NCBI GenBank assembly: GCA_005878515.1
Contig: VBLZ01000167.1
Span: 1 to 6,742 of the forward strand
DNA: 6,742 bases
DNA from: Methanobacteriota archaeon
GTDB taxonomy: Archaea; Thermoplasmatota; Thermoplasmata; RBG-16-68-12
Reading direction: 5' to 3'
Under the pieces are notes generated by a model. That model was not told the origin of the DNA and did no database searches. It saw nothing but the letters and a program-made list of their open reading frames with translations. This document shows, piece after piece, positions 5,659 through 6,742 of this stretch. Every line of letters starts with the position of its first letter. Position 1 is the first letter of the stretch. The translations under genes were made by a program, and so were the position numbers.

Positions 5659-5946
5659 TGCCCGCCTCAGGTGCTCGGGTCGGACGATCGCTTGCTTGAC
5701 TCGTCCGCCGAAGCGGACATCGACGACGAAGGCGGCGCCGCGGCGTTCCACCACCGTGCCCGTCATCCCGTGGAATCGGTGGTGAGGCCATCCTTTCTGG
5801 ACGCTCGAATCGATGACAATCGTCACGTGCTCCCCGACCTTGAACGTCGCGAGCGACCTCGTGATCGGGGAGAGCCCGCGCTGGCGGGGGCTGCGGCGGA
5901 ACTTCTGCCGCGTCTTCTCCATGATCCCTTTCGAGGCCTTGACCAT
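5656..5946 (-). CDS. rpl21e: Large-subunit ribosomal protein L21e
   Basis: The 96-residue basic protein matches the archaeal/eukaryotic L21e family in length and order of elements. An Arg/Lys-rich N-terminus (MVKASKGIMEKTRQKFRRSP) precedes the SH3-like barrel. The barrel holds FKVGEHVTIVIDSSVQKGWP, then the invariant-looking PHHRFHGMTGTVV and the final strand pair (AFVVDVRFGGRVKQAIVRPEHLR). It is a 50S structural protein found in Archaea and Eukarya but not Bacteria, which helps fix the domain of the organism. The ATG follows GGTGAGGAG, a good Shine-Dalgarno that overlaps the pus10 stop, and the gap to pus10 is only 4 bp. Expression is thus likely coupled to pus10 upstream and rpoF downstream. 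Nothing in the sequence suggests truncation. Confidence 0.96.
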   Translation of the reverse strand: MVKASKGIMEKTRQKFRRSPRQRGLSPITRSLATFKVGEHVTIVIDSSVQKGWPHHRFHGMTGTVVERRGAAFVVDVRFGGRVKQAIVRPEHLRRA

Positions 5947-5956
5947 CTCCTCACCC
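5947..5956 (-). promoter_or_regulatory. rpl21e: Shine-Dalgarno of rpl21e overlapping the pus10 stop
   Basis: On the minus strand GGGTGAGGAG directly precedes the ATG. Its central TGA is the pus10 stop codon. GGTGA and GAGG both match parts of the complement of the archaeal 16S rRNA tail, although the spacing to the ATG is very short. Confidence 0.6.
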
Positions 5957-6742
5957 GCCGTCGTGCACGTCGAGGACGTCGAGCTCGAGCACCTCGCACG
6001 CCGCGCCGAGTCGTTCCGCCAGGGACGGCCGCGTCCGGCCCCCGTCCCCGTGGACCCACTCCTTGATGTAGGTCCCGGCTTCCGCGGTCACCCGGAGTTC
6101 CGCCCGGTCTCCCTCTACGCCGACGACCTCGGCCGAGAGCAACCGTCGAGCCCGTATGGTATCCGCGCGCCGGTGAACAACCCGCCCAGGCGTGCGCTGG
6201 GCGATCGGCTCGCCGACCAAAACCGGGAGCGTCCCTTTAAGCTTTGCTTCGTCCACGGGAGGCACCGTCCGGAGGAGCACGCGGTACGTCTTCGCGGCGC
6301 GGTCCTCCTTCAGGGCGACGACGTCCGCTCCGGTCGCCGGGGTCAGCTGGTCGACCTCCACGATCCCGGAGGTGTTCATGCGTCGAACGGCTGCGTTCAA
6401 GTCGATCCGACGTTTACGGGGCTCCTTGATCTCGACGATGAACGGTCGCCCGCGGCCGAGCATCCGCGCGTCGACGTCCTCGCGGCCCATGCCGTGCAAC
6501 GCGTGGCCGGTGCCGCCGGATTCCCGCATGACCTCCGCGGCAATCACCTCCTCGACGCTGGTTGGGTACATCTTCCCGGTCCCCCCGCATCGGGCACACC
6601 CTTTGCCGCGACAACGCCGGCACGGCCAGCGCGTCTGAGGCACTCCGCGGGAGAGCTTGCGGTAGCGGCCTCGCAGATACAGCGGATTCACTTGGAGATC
6701 CACGTGGTCGAAACCGGTGTCAAGGACCGCGACGACGTCGGG
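5951..6742 (-). CDS. pus10: tRNA pseudouridine synthase Pus10 (partial, N-terminus outside window)
   Basis: Pus10 makes pseudouridine 55, and in archaea also 54, in the T-arm of tRNA. The 263 visible residues are the C-terminal catalytic part; the frame is open through the right edge, so the N-terminal THUMP-containing region lies outside. In order one sees VNPLYLRGRYRKLSRGVPQT, a cysteine cluster (C41, C44, C49, C52 in the visible part; WPCRRCRGKGCARCGGTGK), and the catalytic motif HGMGREDVDARMLGRGRPF. In the latter the second aspartate (visible residue 91) corresponds to the family's catalytic Asp. Next come the KTYRVLLRT strand and the C-terminal signature TYIKEWVHGDGGRTRPSL, ending ELDVLDVH. 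All key residues are present, so the enzyme should be active. The GTG at 6703 is not a start, because homology to the family continues upstream of it. It leads the cluster with rpl21e, rpoF and DUF655. Confidence 0.96.
   Translation of the reverse strand, partial: PDVVAVLDTGFDHVDLQVNPLYLRGRYRKLSRGVPQTRWPCRRCRGKGCARCGGTGKMYPTSVEEVIAAEVMRESGGTGHALHGMGREDVDARMLGRGRPFIVEIKEPRKRRIDLNAAVRRMNTSGIVEVDQLTPATGADVVALKEDRAAKTYRVLLRTVPPVDEAKLKGTLPVLVGEPIAQRTPGRVVHRRADTIRARRLLSAEVVGVEGDRAELRVTAEAGTYIKEWVHGDGGRTRPSLAERLGAACEVLELDVLDVHDGG

Noticed and set aside
5422..6066. A 214-codon plus-strand frame across rpoF, rpl21e and the end of pus10
   Set aside because: It crosses three well-supported genes on the other strand, with a low-complexity Arg-rich end.
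6701..6703. GTG as the start of pus10
   Set aside because: The conserved Pus10 sequence continues upstream in the same frame to the window edge, and the catalytic domain would lack its preceding region.

Overview
The window is archaeal chromosomal DNA. Three gene families in it settle this: a stalk subunit of archaeal RNA polymerase (Rpo4/RpoF), ribosomal protein L21e, and an NreA-type repair protein with the archaeal DUF650/DUF651 architecture. Pus10 and DUF655 lie in their usual archaeal order around rpoF. The high G+C content, short gene spacing, several GTG/TTG starts and the winged-helix regulator type suggest a high-GC member of Thermoplasmatota. That placement is inference; no rRNA gene is present to confirm it.

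Left third (positions 1 to about 2263, minus strand): nreA is followed 24 bp later by a Nudix hydrolase, probably in one transcript. Downstream of them is the 5' part of a small membrane protein that runs off the left edge and appears to have its own promoter. NreA carries an N-terminal four-cysteine cluster and a C-terminal PCNA-binding-like motif. The pair could link DNA repair with hydrolysis of nucleotide derivatives, but this is inference.

Middle (about 2245 to 4654, plus strand): a gene divergent from nreA encodes a winged-helix protein with two tandem TerB-like helical modules. A perfect 11-bp direct repeat and a CTTAAG palindrome lie in the short shared promoter region, so this protein may regulate nreA and itself. 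After about 155 bp without a gene comes an MFS drug-efflux-type transporter with more A/T-rich codon use than its neighbours.

Right third (4764 to 6742, minus strand): a translation/transcription cluster reads pus10 (5' end outside the window), rpl21e, rpoF and a DUF655 RNA-binding-type gene, with gaps of 4, 9 and 13 bp. Shine-Dalgarno sequences overlap or closely follow the preceding stop codons. The ksgA gene that often follows DUF655 in archaea is absent; the convergent transporter occupies that place.

I saw no tRNA, rRNA, CRISPR array or insertion sequence. The least explained items are the winged-helix/TerB-like protein and its repeat-bearing divergent promoter.
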